A stretch of 64,000 nt of DNA. Source: CAYYKD01 sp964471825 (GTDB lineage Bacteria; Spirochaetota; GWE2-31-10; CAYYKD01). Shown here in pieces: positions 45,186-54,306 of this stretch. The notes beneath the pieces are model-generated. The model saw only the letters and a program-made list of their open reading frames with translations. It had not been told where the DNA came from and did no database searches. The DNA is taken from positions 1 to 64,000 of the forward strand of contig CAYYKD010000010.1 in assembly GCA_964471825.1 (NCBI GenBank), given 5' to 3'. The position numbers were made by a program, and so were the translations under genes. Position 1 is the stretch's first letter; every line of letters starts with the position of its first letter.

Positions 45186-46964
45186 ATGAAAAATAAAAAG
45201 AGACTTATAACCTCAGCACTTCCCTATGTTAACAATGTACCTCACCTTGGCAATATAATCGGATGTGTTCTATCAGCAGATGTATTTGCAAGGTATTCTA
45301 AGATGGCAGGATTTGAAGTAGCATTTATATCCGGAACGGATGAATACGGAACAACTACAGAAACAAAGGCTAAACAGGAGGGGGTAACTCCTAAGGAAAT
45401 ATGTGATAAATACAACAAAATTCATAGAGAAATATACAAGTGGTTTAATATTGATTTCACATACTTTGGAAGAACAACAGATAAAAAACAGACCGAGATA
45501 GTTCAGGGAATATTTAAAAAACTACATGAAAATGGGTTCATAGTTGAGGACATAGTCACTCAGCCATACTGTGAACACGACAAGATGTTCCTTGCAGATA
45601 GATTTATAGAGGGAACCTGTCCAAACTGCGGTTTTGAAAATGCTAAGGGAGATCAGTGTGATGCTTGCGGCAAACTGCTTGACCCCTCAGATCTTAAATC
45701 CCCAAAATGTTCAATATGTAAGACCACCCCAATTTTTAAAAACTCAAAACACCTATTCCTTGATCTGATCGCCCTTAAAAACCAACTCGAGTCTTGGATC
45801 AAAGAAACTGCCGTAAATAATAATTGGTCAAACAACGCATTAACAGTAACTAACGGGTGGCTGGAAATCGGGTTAAAAAAGAGATGTATCACCAGAGACC
45901 TTGATTGGGGCATCCCGGTTCCTCTTGATGGTTACGAAGGAAAGGTATTCTATGTATGGTTTGACGCTCCAATTGGCTATATCTCAATGACTGCAGAATA
46001 CACAGAAAACTGGAAAGAATGGTGGCAATCACCGGACAATGTTGATCTATATCAATTTATGGGAAAAGACAACATCCCATTTCATACTGTTCTTTTCCCA
46101 TCAAGCCTTATTGGAACCGGTGAAAAATGGACAATGTTAAAAACTATAAGCTCTACAGAATACCTTAACTATGAAGATTCAAAGTTTTCTAAATCAAGGG
46201 GGGCAGGCATTTTTGGTGACCAGGCTATCTCATCCGGAATTTCTTCAGACCTCTACAGATACTACTTGCTTAGAAATAGACCGGAGAAAAATGACACTAA
46301 TTTTTATTGGAATGATTTTATGGAGAAAGTAAACGGCGAGATAATTGCCAACTATGCAAATCTAGTCAATAGAGTTCTTCAGTTTATTACCAGATTTTTT
46401 GACTCCAGGATACCGGACTATACTTTAGATAAGTTTAGTGTCTTTTCTAGTTTAAATATTGAGGATAGAAAGGCTGGTTTTATCAAACTTATGGAGGATA
46501 TCGAACTAAAAAAAGCCCTTCTCGATATACTGGATATCTCAAGTTGTGGAAATAAATTCTTTCAAGATCTTGAACCATGGAATCTTGAAAAATCTAACAA
46601 ATTATCTGCCGGCTCAGTTATCGGTTCACTTGCTTGCCTTTTAAAGGATATTACAATTATGCTCTCGCCTTATATTCCTGACACAGCAAGTAGGGTTTTC
46701 AAAATGATGAATATTCCACTAGATAGAATGAAGATCGATGCCATTGGCAAACCGGAAATTTTATTTACAAAATATGCGGAACCACCATTGGCAAACCGGA
46801 AATTTTATTTACTAAGATTGAAAAAGATACTGCAGAAAACCTCAAAACTCGATTTGCAGGACAGGATATGGAATCATCAAAGAATCAGAATAAAAAAGCA
46901 AATAGAGATCCATTGGATATGTTTTCAGATGTTGTTCTTAAAACTGGTAAAATCATCTCAGTAG
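45186..46964 (+). CDS. metG: Methionyl-tRNA synthetase, catalytic and anticodon part, truncated by frameshift
   Basis: Charges tRNA-Met. The class I signatures are present as P-H-L-G-N (HIGH-like) and K-F-S-K-S (KMSKS). The connective peptide holds two zinc-type knuckles (C-P-N-C ... C-D-A-C and C-S-I-C, with one more Cys). The anticodon-binding helical domain runs to about 530. Authentic sequence ends near 46784. There an insertion that duplicates 28 bases shifts the frame, and the last 60 residues are out-of-frame translation. The missing C-terminal tRNA-binding domain lies in the next frame (46868-47413). The catalytic body is complete, so the enzyme may still work. GGAG precedes the ATG. 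Confidence 0.9.
   Translation: MKNKKRLITSALPYVNNVPHLGNIIGCVLSADVFARYSKMAGFEVAFISGTDEYGTTTETKAKQEGVTPKEICDKYNKIHREIYKWFNIDFTYFGRTTDKKQTEIVQGIFKKLHENGFIVEDIVTQPYCEHDKMFLADRFIEGTCPNCGFENAKGDQCDACGKLLDPSDLKSPKCSICKTTPIFKNSKHLFLDLIALKNQLESWIKETAVNNNWSNNALTVTNGWLEIGLKKRCITRDLDWGIPVPLDGYEGKVFYVWFDAPIGYISMTAEYTENWKEWWQSPDNVDLYQFMGKDNIPFHTVLFPSSLIGTGEKWTMLKTISSTEYLNYEDSKFSKSRGAGIFGDQAISSGISSDLYRYYLLRNRPEKNDTNFYWNDFMEKVNGEIIANYANLVNRVLQFITRFFDSRIPDYTLDKFSVFSSLNIEDRKAGFIKLMEDIELKKALLDILDISSCGNKFFQDLEPWNLEKSNKLSAGSVIGSLACLLKDITIMLSPYIPDTASRVFKMMNIPLDRMKIDAIGKPEILFTKYAEPPLANRKFYLLRLKKILQKTSKLDLQDRIWNHQRIRIKKQIEIHWICFQMLFLKLVKSSQ
46741..46812 (+). repeat. Duplication that breaks metG
   Basis: A 28-base sequence beginning CCATTGGCAAACCGG occurs at 46741-46768 and again at 46785-46812, separated by 16 bases. 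The offset of 44 is not a multiple of three. Removing one 44-base unit restores one continuous MetG reading frame (I-G-K-P-E-I-L-F-T-K-I-E-K-D) into the downstream fragment. Confidence 0.9.
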
Positions 46965-47413
46965 AAAAACATCCTAAGGCCGATAAACTATTCATTGAAA
47001 AAGTTGATATGGGTAATGGAGAGATAAGACAAATTGTGTCAGGTCTTGTCGCATATTATAGAGAGGAAGAATTGCTTGGTAAAACGGTAATTATAGTCTG
47101 CAATCTTAAGACTGCAAATCTAAGAGGATATGAGAGTCAGGGAATGCTCCTTGCTGCTGAAACAGAGGGCAAATCAAAAGTTGAGATTCTAACATCTGAT
47201 GCTCCTCCAGGAACTCCAGTTTTGTTAAATGCTATCTCTAATCAAGATACAACCGCCACCCTATCTGAAATAACTTCTGAAATAACTATTGAACAATTCT
47301 TTTCAGTCCCAATAAGCGTAACAGACAACAGGGTAAATATTTGCGGCAAACCACTTACAATTAATAGCAAACCAATTATAACTATAGAAGTAATCAACGG
47401 AAAGGTAGGGTAA
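46868..47413 (+). CDS. metG: C-terminal tRNA-binding domain of methionyl-tRNA synthetase, separate frame
   Basis: A 181-residue piece containing the EMAPII/Trbp111-type OB-fold tRNA-binding domain: G-K-I-I-S-V-E-K-H-P-K-A-D-K-L, I-R-Q-I-V-S-G-L-V-A-Y-Y, V-I-I-V-C-N-L-K-T-A-N-L-R-G and S-Q-G-M-L-L-A-A. In related enzymes this is the last domain of MetG and mediates dimerisation. About 55 further residues follow it, longer than usual. The ATG at 46868 has AGGACAGG just before it, so it could be translated independently and act in trans; such stand-alone domains exist. Most simply it is the severed end of the same gene. Confidence 0.88.
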   Translation: MESSKNQNKKANRDPLDMFSDVVLKTGKIISVEKHPKADKLFIEKVDMGNGEIRQIVSGLVAYYREEELLGKTVIIVCNLKTANLRGYESQGMLLAAETEGKSKVEILTSDAPPGTPVLLNAISNQDTTATLSEITSEITIEQFFSVPISVTDNRVNICGKPLTINSKPIITIEVINGKVG

Positions 47414-47420
47414 TATTTAA

Positions 47421-48830
47421 TCACAGGTTGTATCGTTTAAACTTCTTTACAGCCTGTTCTATCTTTTTTTTAGCCTCAACTATCTCATTTCCTGAGATTT
47501 TACCAGTCTCATATTCTCTAAGATAATAGTGATAATCCTCAATAAAACTTTCTCTTCTTCTTTTTATATAGAGTTTTGAGATTCTTTCCCTCAAATTACT
47601 CAAACCAATCAACGCCTTTGCAGCAGTCTGTGTTTTAACATTAAAGATCACAATTCTCTGATTATTTGCCCCCAATTCAAATAAAAGATTAAATGGATAA
47701 TCTTGCTTATTCAATCTATCTATTTCCTTTGAGTAGAAATCCTCTATAATTTCACCAAGATTCTTTTCATATAGCTCTGCAAATTCGCCGCTGATTGCAA
47801 GTTTCCTATTTTTATACGCACTATAGATCCCTGTAAGTATTTTCAAATTGTACTCTTCAAAATTTTCAAGATCCAAAAAATTCGTTCTTTTTTTTATAAA
47901 ACCCCATTCCTCTCTTGCAAGAAATGGCATTACCGATATTAGTTTGGAATTATTGAATCTGGTCTTGTATAGAACCTTTTTTACCAAATCATCTCGTTTT
48001 ACCTCATGCCTAAGGTACAATAGTTTCAATAAACCTCTAAGTCTTATCTTAGGCAGTAAATGATTTTGTATAATAAGCCTTAAATCCTGAAGTGATAAAT
48101 GGTTTATAAACTTATAAAATGGAATAATCCGATAGTGTATCCCCAAAAACTCATCTATATTATCAAATAGCCTGACACCATAATCAACATCTATATTATT
48201 TAATAAAATCTCCCCATCGATCTTATTATTGTTGCTTGCCCCTCTTCTATCACCCTGATCAAAAGTCTCCAATATCCGACTCGATAATTCTAAAGATGGC
48301 AAACAATAGGCACTAATCCGGCGACCATAACTTTCGATATCGACCTCTAAAATAATTTGACCGGAATCTATTTGAACACGACTATTATCAATCTTTAAGC
48401 CGGCAGTAACCTCACTATTTCCGGTAATATACGAGACGGTTTTTGATCCTCTATCCATAAGATGTTTTACAAACAACTTTGTGTTACCAAAAAAATTCTG
48501 AATTAAATTTTGATCTGAGCCTATAGTAATATATTTAGCAGTAAACTCCTCATGTCCTGTACTAAATTTTATATCAAGACAAAATCCACTCTTAAAATCA
48601 ACATTCATCACAGATTCCGGATTATGTAACTCTGAATTAACAATATAGAACCTTAACGGCTGAGTCAGATATCTATTCTGATTTATTGTAAACTTATTAG
48701 GAAAAAAAAGGTCAATAATTGTTGTTTTATAGATATTCTCAATATTATACAGGTCAAAATCTTTCCTTCTTTCAGACTGAATTGTATTAATCTTTTTTTT
48801 CTTAATAAAAAAATCTAATAGTTTTAACAT
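47421..48830 (-). CDS. Protein of unknown function, 469 residues
   Basis: I do not recognise this protein. It has no signal peptide or transmembrane helix. The first 220 residues are mixed alpha/beta with several amphipathic strands and charged turns. The middle (about 225-300) contains I-D-E-F-L-G-I-H-Y-R-I-I-P-F and a basic L-R-G-L-L-K-L-L-Y-L-R-H-E-V-K-R segment. The C-terminus (about 410-469) is a charged helix rich in Arg, Lys and Glu that may form a coiled coil. It converges with the metG fragment (8 bases between them) and reads away from the gene at 49132. GGCAGGA precedes the ATG, itself preceded by a palindrome at 48844-48863. Confidence 0.75.
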   Translation of the reverse strand: MLKLLDFFIKKKKINTIQSERRKDFDLYNIENIYKTTIIDLFFPNKFTINQNRYLTQPLRFYIVNSELHNPESVMNVDFKSGFCLDIKFSTGHEEFTAKYITIGSDQNLIQNFFGNTKLFVKHLMDRGSKTVSYITGNSEVTAGLKIDNSRVQIDSGQIILEVDIESYGRRISAYCLPSLELSSRILETFDQGDRRGASNNNKIDGEILLNNIDVDYGVRLFDNIDEFLGIHYRIIPFYKFINHLSLQDLRLIIQNHLLPKIRLRGLLKLLYLRHEVKRDDLVKKVLYKTRFNNSKLISVMPFLAREEWGFIKKRTNFLDLENFEEYNLKILTGIYSAYKNRKLAISGEFAELYEKNLGEIIEDFYSKEIDRLNKQDYPFNLLFELGANNQRIVIFNVKTQTAAKALIGLSNLRERISKLYIKRRRESFIEDYHYYLREYETGKISGNEIVEAKKKIEQAVKKFKRYNL

Positions 48831-48843
48831 ATCATTCCTGCCT

Positions 48844-48863
48844 AACTAATAACTTTATTAGTT
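48844..48863. promoter_or_regulatory. Perfect palindrome upstream of the 47421-48830 gene
   Basis: AACTAATAA and TTATTAGTT are separated by CT. It lies about 14 bases before the start codon on the minus strand, so it could be an operator or a leader hairpin near the Shine-Dalgarno. The rest of 48864-49045 is AT-rich and shows no gene. Confidence 0.4.
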
Positions 48864-49045
48864 CTTCCGATAATAACAAAAGAAATAGAAAATAGAAACT
48901 ATACTATTTGTTTTTATGAATTTATTTTAAAAAAATATAATTGCAATTAATTAAAATTACTATTATTATATACAATTACTTTAAACAAATATTATTGATA
49001 GCTTTATAGTTTTATTAACAGCTTTTACTGCTTTCTTAATAATAG

Positions 49046-49079
49046 TTTATTATAAGATTTTATATTAGTTTATAATAAA
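49046..49079. repeat. Inverted repeat before the 49132 gene
   Basis: TTTATTATAA (49046-49055) and TTATAATAAA (49070-49079) are exact complements, with AGCTTTT and AAAAGCT outside them. The hairpin or palindrome lies about 50 bases before the ATG at 49132. In such AT-rich DNA chance is possible. Confidence 0.4.
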
Positions 49080-49131
49080 AGCTTTAAGGTTAATAGTTAA
49101 CATTTTTAGAACTACATTTAAAGGATTAGTT

Positions 49132-50091
49132 ATGTATTCAGAAGAGCAAAAAGCAAAAATGAAGGCGTTCATTGGTAAACTAACAGTTAACCCATGCTTT
49201 GTAAATGAAACAAGTATGGCTATAGAGGAAAATATCATTCTCTTTCTTCTACAGAATGAAAATGCACTCAAATCAACTTTTACCTCGCAGGCTTTTTTCC
49301 CAACCCTTCAATGGAAGCAAATAACCGAACTATTTCTCGAATCACTTTCAGAAACAATTGACAGCAATCTTACTAAGGACCTATCTACAATTGTTCAAAA
49401 AAAAATCAACCTCAACTTTGTAAACATATTGATTGGCAGACAGGTTACAGTAGACAGATTTCAGGAACAACTATTAACCTTTATGAAACAATTGTTAACC
49501 AGATTTGAAACAAGAAGAGCATTTGAACCAGTATTAAAAATTTTAAATTTTAACATAATTGACAGATATATTGAGAATGTATTTGTAGGAAGAGGGTATA
49601 TTGCCCGCCAACTTCAGATTCTTGAAAAAGTAAAACTGGATCCGGCAATGGTAGCTGACTATGTAAAATTTATAATGCTTATATCAATAGTCGGAAATAT
49701 CAGACATGATATGAACGACCTTAGTCTCCAACAAAAGATGTCATCAAAAGATTCCAAATACGCAAATATCGCCGCACAAAAAGTATACTACGATTCACTT
49801 TACAAACAAAATGTTAATCAACTTGGCTACTTTCCGCCCGATCTGCTTCAAAAGGCTTTTTTCTCTCATCTAAGTTATATGGATGATATTAATATACCTG
49901 CTACTTCAAGACTTGTCAAAATATTCACAGCCTTTGGAAGATACTATAAACCTAACACAAAGGTTGAAAAAGGGGCAGAATCTTTTGAAAAGAGCTGGTT
50001 CCAGACACAGAGAAAAAACTACAAATTTTTTGGGTTTGATCTTGATATGATTGAAGAGTTGTATAGAATCGCAGCAGGAAACTATTGGTAG
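49132..50091 (+). CDS. Soluble protein of unknown function, first gene of the voltage-sensor cluster
   Basis: I do not recognise this 319-residue protein. It has no signal peptide or membrane helix and looks almost wholly helical, with many amphipathic segments of Leu, Ile and Phe. Landmarks are N-I-L-I-G-R-Q-V-T-V-D-R-F, I-E-N-V-F-V-G-R-G-Y-I-A-R-Q-L, I-S-I-V-G-N-I-R-H-D-M-N-D-L, and near the end E-S-F-E-K-S-W-F-Q-T-Q-R-K. AAAGGA precedes the ATG. The next gene, a voltage-sensor/HAMP membrane protein, starts 23 bases later, so co-expression is likely and this could be its cytoplasmic partner (inference). Confidence 0.75.
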   Translation: MYSEEQKAKMKAFIGKLTVNPCFVNETSMAIEENIILFLLQNENALKSTFTSQAFFPTLQWKQITELFLESLSETIDSNLTKDLSTIVQKKINLNFVNILIGRQVTVDRFQEQLLTFMKQLLTRFETRRAFEPVLKILNFNIIDRYIENVFVGRGYIARQLQILEKVKLDPAMVADYVKFIMLISIVGNIRHDMNDLSLQQKMSSKDSKYANIAAQKVYYDSLYKQNVNQLGYFPPDLLQKAFFSHLSYMDDINIPATSRLVKIFTAFGRYYKPNTKVEKGAESFEKSWFQTQRKNYKFFGFDLDMIEELYRIAAGNYW

Positions 50092-50114
50092 AAACTAAAA
50101 AAAGGAGATCCCTA

Positions 50115-51269
50115 ATGAAAATTCAAAATAACAAATTTATAAATTTTCTAGAAAATTTAACTATAATTGTCATCCTACTTGCTGTCTGTCAGACATTTCT
50201 GGATGATCTTTTTGTCTTCTTAAATCTTGATGCAGGCCTTATTCAAGGGGTTAAATTATCAGGATTCTTTTTTGACCTGTATTTCTCGATAGAGTTTACG
50301 ATAAGATTTATAAACGCACTTTCAAATAAAGACGGCAAAGGATATTTCCTACATAGAAACGGCTGGGTGGATTTATTATCTTCATTTCCATTATTGTTAT
50401 TTATATCAGCCCCATATTTTATTTCCTTCATAGCAGGCTCAGCTGCCCTCACAACAGGTTTTTTTGCTAAATTCGGACTTATTAAGATGATTAAAGCAAT
50501 AAGAGTAACAAGAATATTAAGATTTTTACGGGTCCTAAAAATCCTGGGCAAAATAAAGAATGTTGATTCATTAACAGCACAGAGATTGGTTACCTCAGTT
50601 ACTACGATAACCGTATTTACATTAATCACTATAATTATGATTACAAGTATTATTTCATCTACATCTAAAAATATCCCTACTGCCGATATATTAACATCTC
50701 AAAATGAAATGGGAACCAATAGATTAATATCCGAAATAATTAAATCAACGCCTGAAAATAACCTACCGATTACCATAAAAAACATTGCAAAAGAAAATCC
50801 AAATATAATTTTTGCAAGATATAGAGGGCAGACTCTTTATATATCTTCATCAAATACAGCTAAAAATGTCGAAGATTTATTAATGAATAATAGTGAGATG
50901 GTCGTTAAATACGATGGTGTTGGTGGCGTTAATCTTATCCTGGTATACTCCAGACTTGATCTGATTAGATATACAGCATGGAATGGACTTGTAACTTTTT
51001 TTATGATTATAATTATTTTAATTGTTCTTGTGGTTCTATTTACCAGAAATCTTGCAATTACAGTTACCGATCCTGTTTATGTTATGAGATTAGGCTTTGA
51101 AAAGAAGGATTACACACTTGCAGTTAAGATCCCGGATAGATTCAAAGAAGAAGATATATTTAAACTCGCTAATGATTATAATAATAGATGGCTGCCGGCT
51201 AAGGTTAGAAAGTTAGATGAATCAAGCAAAGATAAGAAATCACTATTAAATCTTGATGGGATTTTGTAG
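50115..51269 (+). CDS. Voltage-sensor domain protein with periplasmic loop and HAMP-like segment
   Basis: A 384-residue membrane protein. Residues about 12-148 form a voltage-sensor domain. S2 has D54, E60 and R64, S3 has W84, D86 and P92, and S4 carries K124, K127, R130, R133, R136, R139 and K142 at exact three-residue steps. Helix 5 (about 160-182) is followed not by a pore with a T-V-G-Y-G filter but by about 105 extracytoplasmic residues (183-288). Helix 6 (about 290-311) and a HAMP-like segment follow, with P320, E346-D347 and N356. The protein ends soon after with no output domain. So it is probably not an ordinary ion channel. I choose the ATG at 50115, after AAAGGAG; 50085 is an in-frame earlier start. 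Confidence 0.8.
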   Translation: MKIQNNKFINFLENLTIIVILLAVCQTFLDDLFVFLNLDAGLIQGVKLSGFFFDLYFSIEFTIRFINALSNKDGKGYFLHRNGWVDLLSSFPLLLFISAPYFISFIAGSAALTTGFFAKFGLIKMIKAIRVTRILRFLRVLKILGKIKNVDSLTAQRLVTSVTTITVFTLITIIMITSIISSTSKNIPTADILTSQNEMGTNRLISEIIKSTPENNLPITIKNIAKENPNIIFARYRGQTLYISSSNTAKNVEDLLMNNSEMVVKYDGVGGVNLILVYSRLDLIRYTAWNGLVTFFMIIIILIVLVVLFTRNLAITVTDPVYVMRLGFEKKDYTLAVKIPDRFKEEDIFKLANDYNNRWLPAKVRKLDESSKDKKSLLNLDGIL

Positions 51270-51305
51270 TTTAGTTATATGATAATTTTGTATTAAGGAT
51301 TAGCT

Positions 51306-52871
51306 ATGGAGTTAAGATCTATTTTGTTATATTCAATTAGCGTAGTCTGGTTAATTGCATCCGTTTTAGTTGTTACATTTATTACTTTTCCTGAAATTAG
51401 TAAAAACCAACGAACTGATCTAGATAAAATTATCGACACAATTAATAGTGAACTGATCTGCGGTGAAATTCAAGACACTACAATAAAAAAAATCCCGGAT
51501 AAATTTTTATTTATACTTTGGCAAGAAGATGGGGTTAGACCCGGGGTTTGGCATCCTATCATATCTGACAAATCAATAAAACCGGATAATTTTAAATCGC
51601 CCTTAACAGTAGCAAATTCCGATTTCTCATCAATAACAGGGATATACAAAAAAAACACATCTGACTTTAACTATATTGTCTGGTATTATAAATTTCATAT
51701 TTCCTATATAATTAAACACATTTTTATACCAATATTAGTCCTTGTTGTTTTTTACCTTATTATCATGTTATTTATTTATATTCTACCCCTTAACTCATCA
51801 GAAGAGCCTGATAATTTCGAGATGTCTAATAATAATCACAGTACAGATAGCTATGAAGACATTGTAATTTCCAACTCCTATTCAAATGACAATAACAAAA
51901 ATTCGGATAACAGCGAACCGATTATAAATGAAGCAGTTAACAAAGAAGTTTTTAATGATACAAATGATATTAAACTAAAGAGTGCCTTGTTAGAATACAA
52001 GGACCTGTGGATTAAAGATTTTAAAATATCTGATAACTTTAAGAATAACTTTCCATTTAACCTTATACTGGAAAAAGTCAGATTCATAACAACACCTGAA
52101 GTTTATCTTAAATCTGTACTTAACACAGCTAAACTTTTTTTTGGCTGGACTGAATACGCTTTTTATATATCTCAGGCAAATGGATTCATTGAGGTTTTCA
52201 CAAAAAATCAATTAAATACAAATGAAATAAATATCCCGCTTAAAGGGGATCAAAAAGGGGATCTATTTATCCCGCTCTACCCCTATAACGCAACTGATCT
52301 CTATGGCTACTTAAAGTTCAATTGGACAAATAATGAACGATTTTATATTGCAGATCTACTTTATTTTTTAAAATACATATTCTCTGACTCTGCTAAACAG
52401 ATTTTTACGGGAGATAAACTTAGAAATGAAGTTATAAAAAAATTCTCATCAATGATAGAAAAAAAGAAATCAAGAACTCCGATAGCGGCATTTATTCAGA
52501 CTGATAATATACACACCTTTAGCAGTGAGATAAAATCTACATGGAAGGAGATTCTTGATAGTAAGATATACCAAAATCTAATACTTAAATTTAAAGAACA
52601 CTCGGTAGTTAAAATATCCTCATTTAACTATATTATAACCGGAGTTGTAGATGATTTTACCGAATTCGCACTTGATTTAGAAAAATGGCTGGAGGACGAT
52701 ACAATACACTCCTATGAAGTTTCCAAAGAATATGGCGTAATTTCTATGTCATATTCATCAGGTGTTGCACAAATGACCGGTGAACTATGTATCTCGGAAG
52801 ATATAATAAAACTTGCCGAGGACAAAGCAATAAGAGCATCAAAACAGGGTGGAAACCAGCTGATAGTATAG
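51306..52871 (+). CDS. Membrane sensor-like protein with degenerate GGDEF C-terminus
   Basis: A 521-residue protein. The first transmembrane helix is about 5-27, an extracytoplasmic domain about 30-135 contains F-L-F-I-L-W-Q-E-D-G and N-Y-I-V-W-Y-Y-K-F, and the second helix is about 137-160. A low-complexity Asn/Ser/Asp linker (about 165-215) leads to a possible GAF-like region (about 240-365) and a final domain (about 395-521). Its end, V-I-S-M-S-Y-S-S-G-V-A-Q-M through A-E-D-K-A-I-R-A-S-K-Q-G-G-N-Q-L, copies the C-terminus of GGDEF domains, but no G-G-D/E-E-F motif exists. It is therefore likely non-catalytic. AAGGA precedes the ATG. It follows the voltage-sensor gene by 36 bases. Confidence 0.72.
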   Translation: MELRSILLYSISVVWLIASVLVVTFITFPEISKNQRTDLDKIIDTINSELICGEIQDTTIKKIPDKFLFILWQEDGVRPGVWHPIISDKSIKPDNFKSPLTVANSDFSSITGIYKKNTSDFNYIVWYYKFHISYIIKHIFIPILVLVVFYLIIMLFIYILPLNSSEEPDNFEMSNNNHSTDSYEDIVISNSYSNDNNKNSDNSEPIINEAVNKEVFNDTNDIKLKSALLEYKDLWIKDFKISDNFKNNFPFNLILEKVRFITTPEVYLKSVLNTAKLFFGWTEYAFYISQANGFIEVFTKNQLNTNEINIPLKGDQKGDLFIPLYPYNATDLYGYLKFNWTNNERFYIADLLYFLKYIFSDSAKQIFTGDKLRNEVIKKFSSMIEKKKSRTPIAAFIQTDNIHTFSSEIKSTWKEILDSKIYQNLILKFKEHSVVKISSFNYIITGVVDDFTEFALDLEKWLEDDTIHSYEVSKEYGVISMSYSSGVAQMTGELCISEDIIKLAEDKAIRASKQGGNQLIV

Positions 52872-52896
52872 TCAGCGAATATTAGATATAATTGGA

Positions 52897-53733
52897 ATGA
52901 AAATGAAAAAAATATTATTTATTGGTGCCGGCAATATGGGCCAGGCTATTATAGGCGGCTTAATTGAAGCAAGCGTTTTCGATAAGTCCTCCATATTTAT
53001 ATATGAAATTAATGAGGCTGTTTGCCGCTCTGTTATAGAAAAGTATCAAGTTAATCAAATTACTAACCTTAACATAAAAAAAGATTTCAACATTATCATT
53101 CTCGCGATCAAACCTCAAGTTTTCTTAAGACTCTCTTCATCTGATCCGCTGGTGTCGTTTTTAAGAAGTCAACCAAACAACACCCTTTTTATTTCAATTT
53201 TGGCTGGAATAAAAATAATTAATATCGAAGCTCTACTAGGCAATGAAAGAAAAATAGTTCGAGTCATGCCTAATACACCGGCTTTAATCCGAAAATCAAT
53301 GACAGGAATTTCATTTAATACCCAAACAGATAACGAAGATGTAGATTTATCGCTGAACATATTTAATGCAATAGGTGAAACTGAGATTCTAGATGAGGTC
53401 TATCTTGATGCCGTAACCGGACTATCAGGAAGCGGGCCTGCATTTGTATTTGCATTTATCGAAGCATTAACTCAAGGAGGCGTTTACTCCGGACTTTCAA
53501 AAAAGACTTCAGAAAAATTAGCAGTACAAACAGTCCTTGGTGCTGCAACAATGGCACTCAATGAATCTGTGAATGGTCAAACTGCAATTGAGGATCTACG
53601 GCACTCAGTTACTTCACCGGGTGGAACAACAATTGAAGGTCTTGTCACACTTGAGGACTCCGCCTTTAGATCCGCTGTTATTAATGCAGTAAAAAATGCA
53701 AAAGAAAGATCTGTTGAATTGTCAAAAAAATAA
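52897..53733 (+). CDS. proC: Pyrroline-5-carboxylate reductase
   Basis: Last enzyme of proline synthesis: reduces pyrroline-5-carboxylate with NAD(P)H. The 278 residues have the Rossmann motif G-A-G-N-M-G-Q-A-I (about 9-17), A-I-K-P-Q, V-R-V-M-P-N-T-P-A and the C-terminal signature L-S-G-S-G-P-A-F-V-F and H-S-V-T-S-P-G-G-T-T. The gene is complete. It sits in a run of same-strand envelope and signalling genes with which it has no obvious link. Two ATGs lie close together (52897, 52903) and the Shine-Dalgarno is weak, so the exact start is uncertain. Confidence 0.95.
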   Translation: MKMKKILFIGAGNMGQAIIGGLIEASVFDKSSIFIYEINEAVCRSVIEKYQVNQITNLNIKKDFNIIILAIKPQVFLRLSSSDPLVSFLRSQPNNTLFISILAGIKIINIEALLGNERKIVRVMPNTPALIRKSMTGISFNTQTDNEDVDLSLNIFNAIGETEILDEVYLDAVTGLSGSGPAFVFAFIEALTQGGVYSGLSKKTSEKLAVQTVLGAATMALNESVNGQTAIEDLRHSVTSPGGTTIEGLVTLEDSAFRSAVINAVKNAKERSVELSKK

Positions 53734-53744
53734 GGATTAAATCA

Positions 53745-54224
53745 TTGAAACAGAATAACAACTATACTAAAGAACAAAGACATGGTGCTTTAGTCTATAA
53801 ACTAACATGGTCTGAGTATATATTAGCTGACAAACTAAATATCTTAAAAAAATTAAATGAAATGACCGGTATATTTGTTGTATTCTACTTAAATAAATAC
53901 AAAAGATTAACCCCATTAATTCTCGGAATAGCGTGGTATACAGGTTTTAGACCTACAGTATTAATGCTTCACAGTAGCATTTCGTCTGATCCCCTACCTG
54001 ATAGCATACGAGAGATAATATCCAATGAGGAGATATATCTAAAATATTTGGAGATTTTTGAACTTGATGATCTAATAAATATATATGACAAACTAAGTGA
54101 TAGTTATGGTTCTGTCTTTCAGTTTAGAAATGGTATTACTATCCCTAAAACAGGTCCACATATAAAAGTATTAAATAATAATACTAAAAACTATAGAAAA
54201 AACATAGGAATGCCCGATATTTAA
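53745..54224 (+). CDS. Small protein of unknown function
   Basis: A 159-residue protein that I do not recognise. It has no signal peptide. The middle has a hydrophobic stretch with I-F-V-V-F-Y-L-N-K-Y-K-R-L-T-P-L-I-L-G-I-A-W-Y-T-G-F-R-P that could be a buried strand-helix unit rather than a membrane helix. The C-terminal half is acidic and helical, then a basic tail. Translation probably starts at TTG 53745 because AAGGA lies upstream; no ATG fits as well. It follows proC by 11 bases. Confidence 0.65.
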   Translation: MKQNNNYTKEQRHGALVYKLTWSEYILADKLNILKKLNEMTGIFVVFYLNKYKRLTPLILGIAWYTGFRPTVLMLHSSISSDPLPDSIREIISNEEIYLKYLEIFELDDLINIYDKLSDSYGSVFQFRNGITIPKTGPHIKVLNNNTKNYRKNIGMPDI

Positions 54225-54306
54225 CTATGGTTTTGTGTTCTATATTTATTTTTTTGTGTTTTTTTATAATCATAAGGTATATAATTACTTACAGAGAGGT
54301 AATCTA

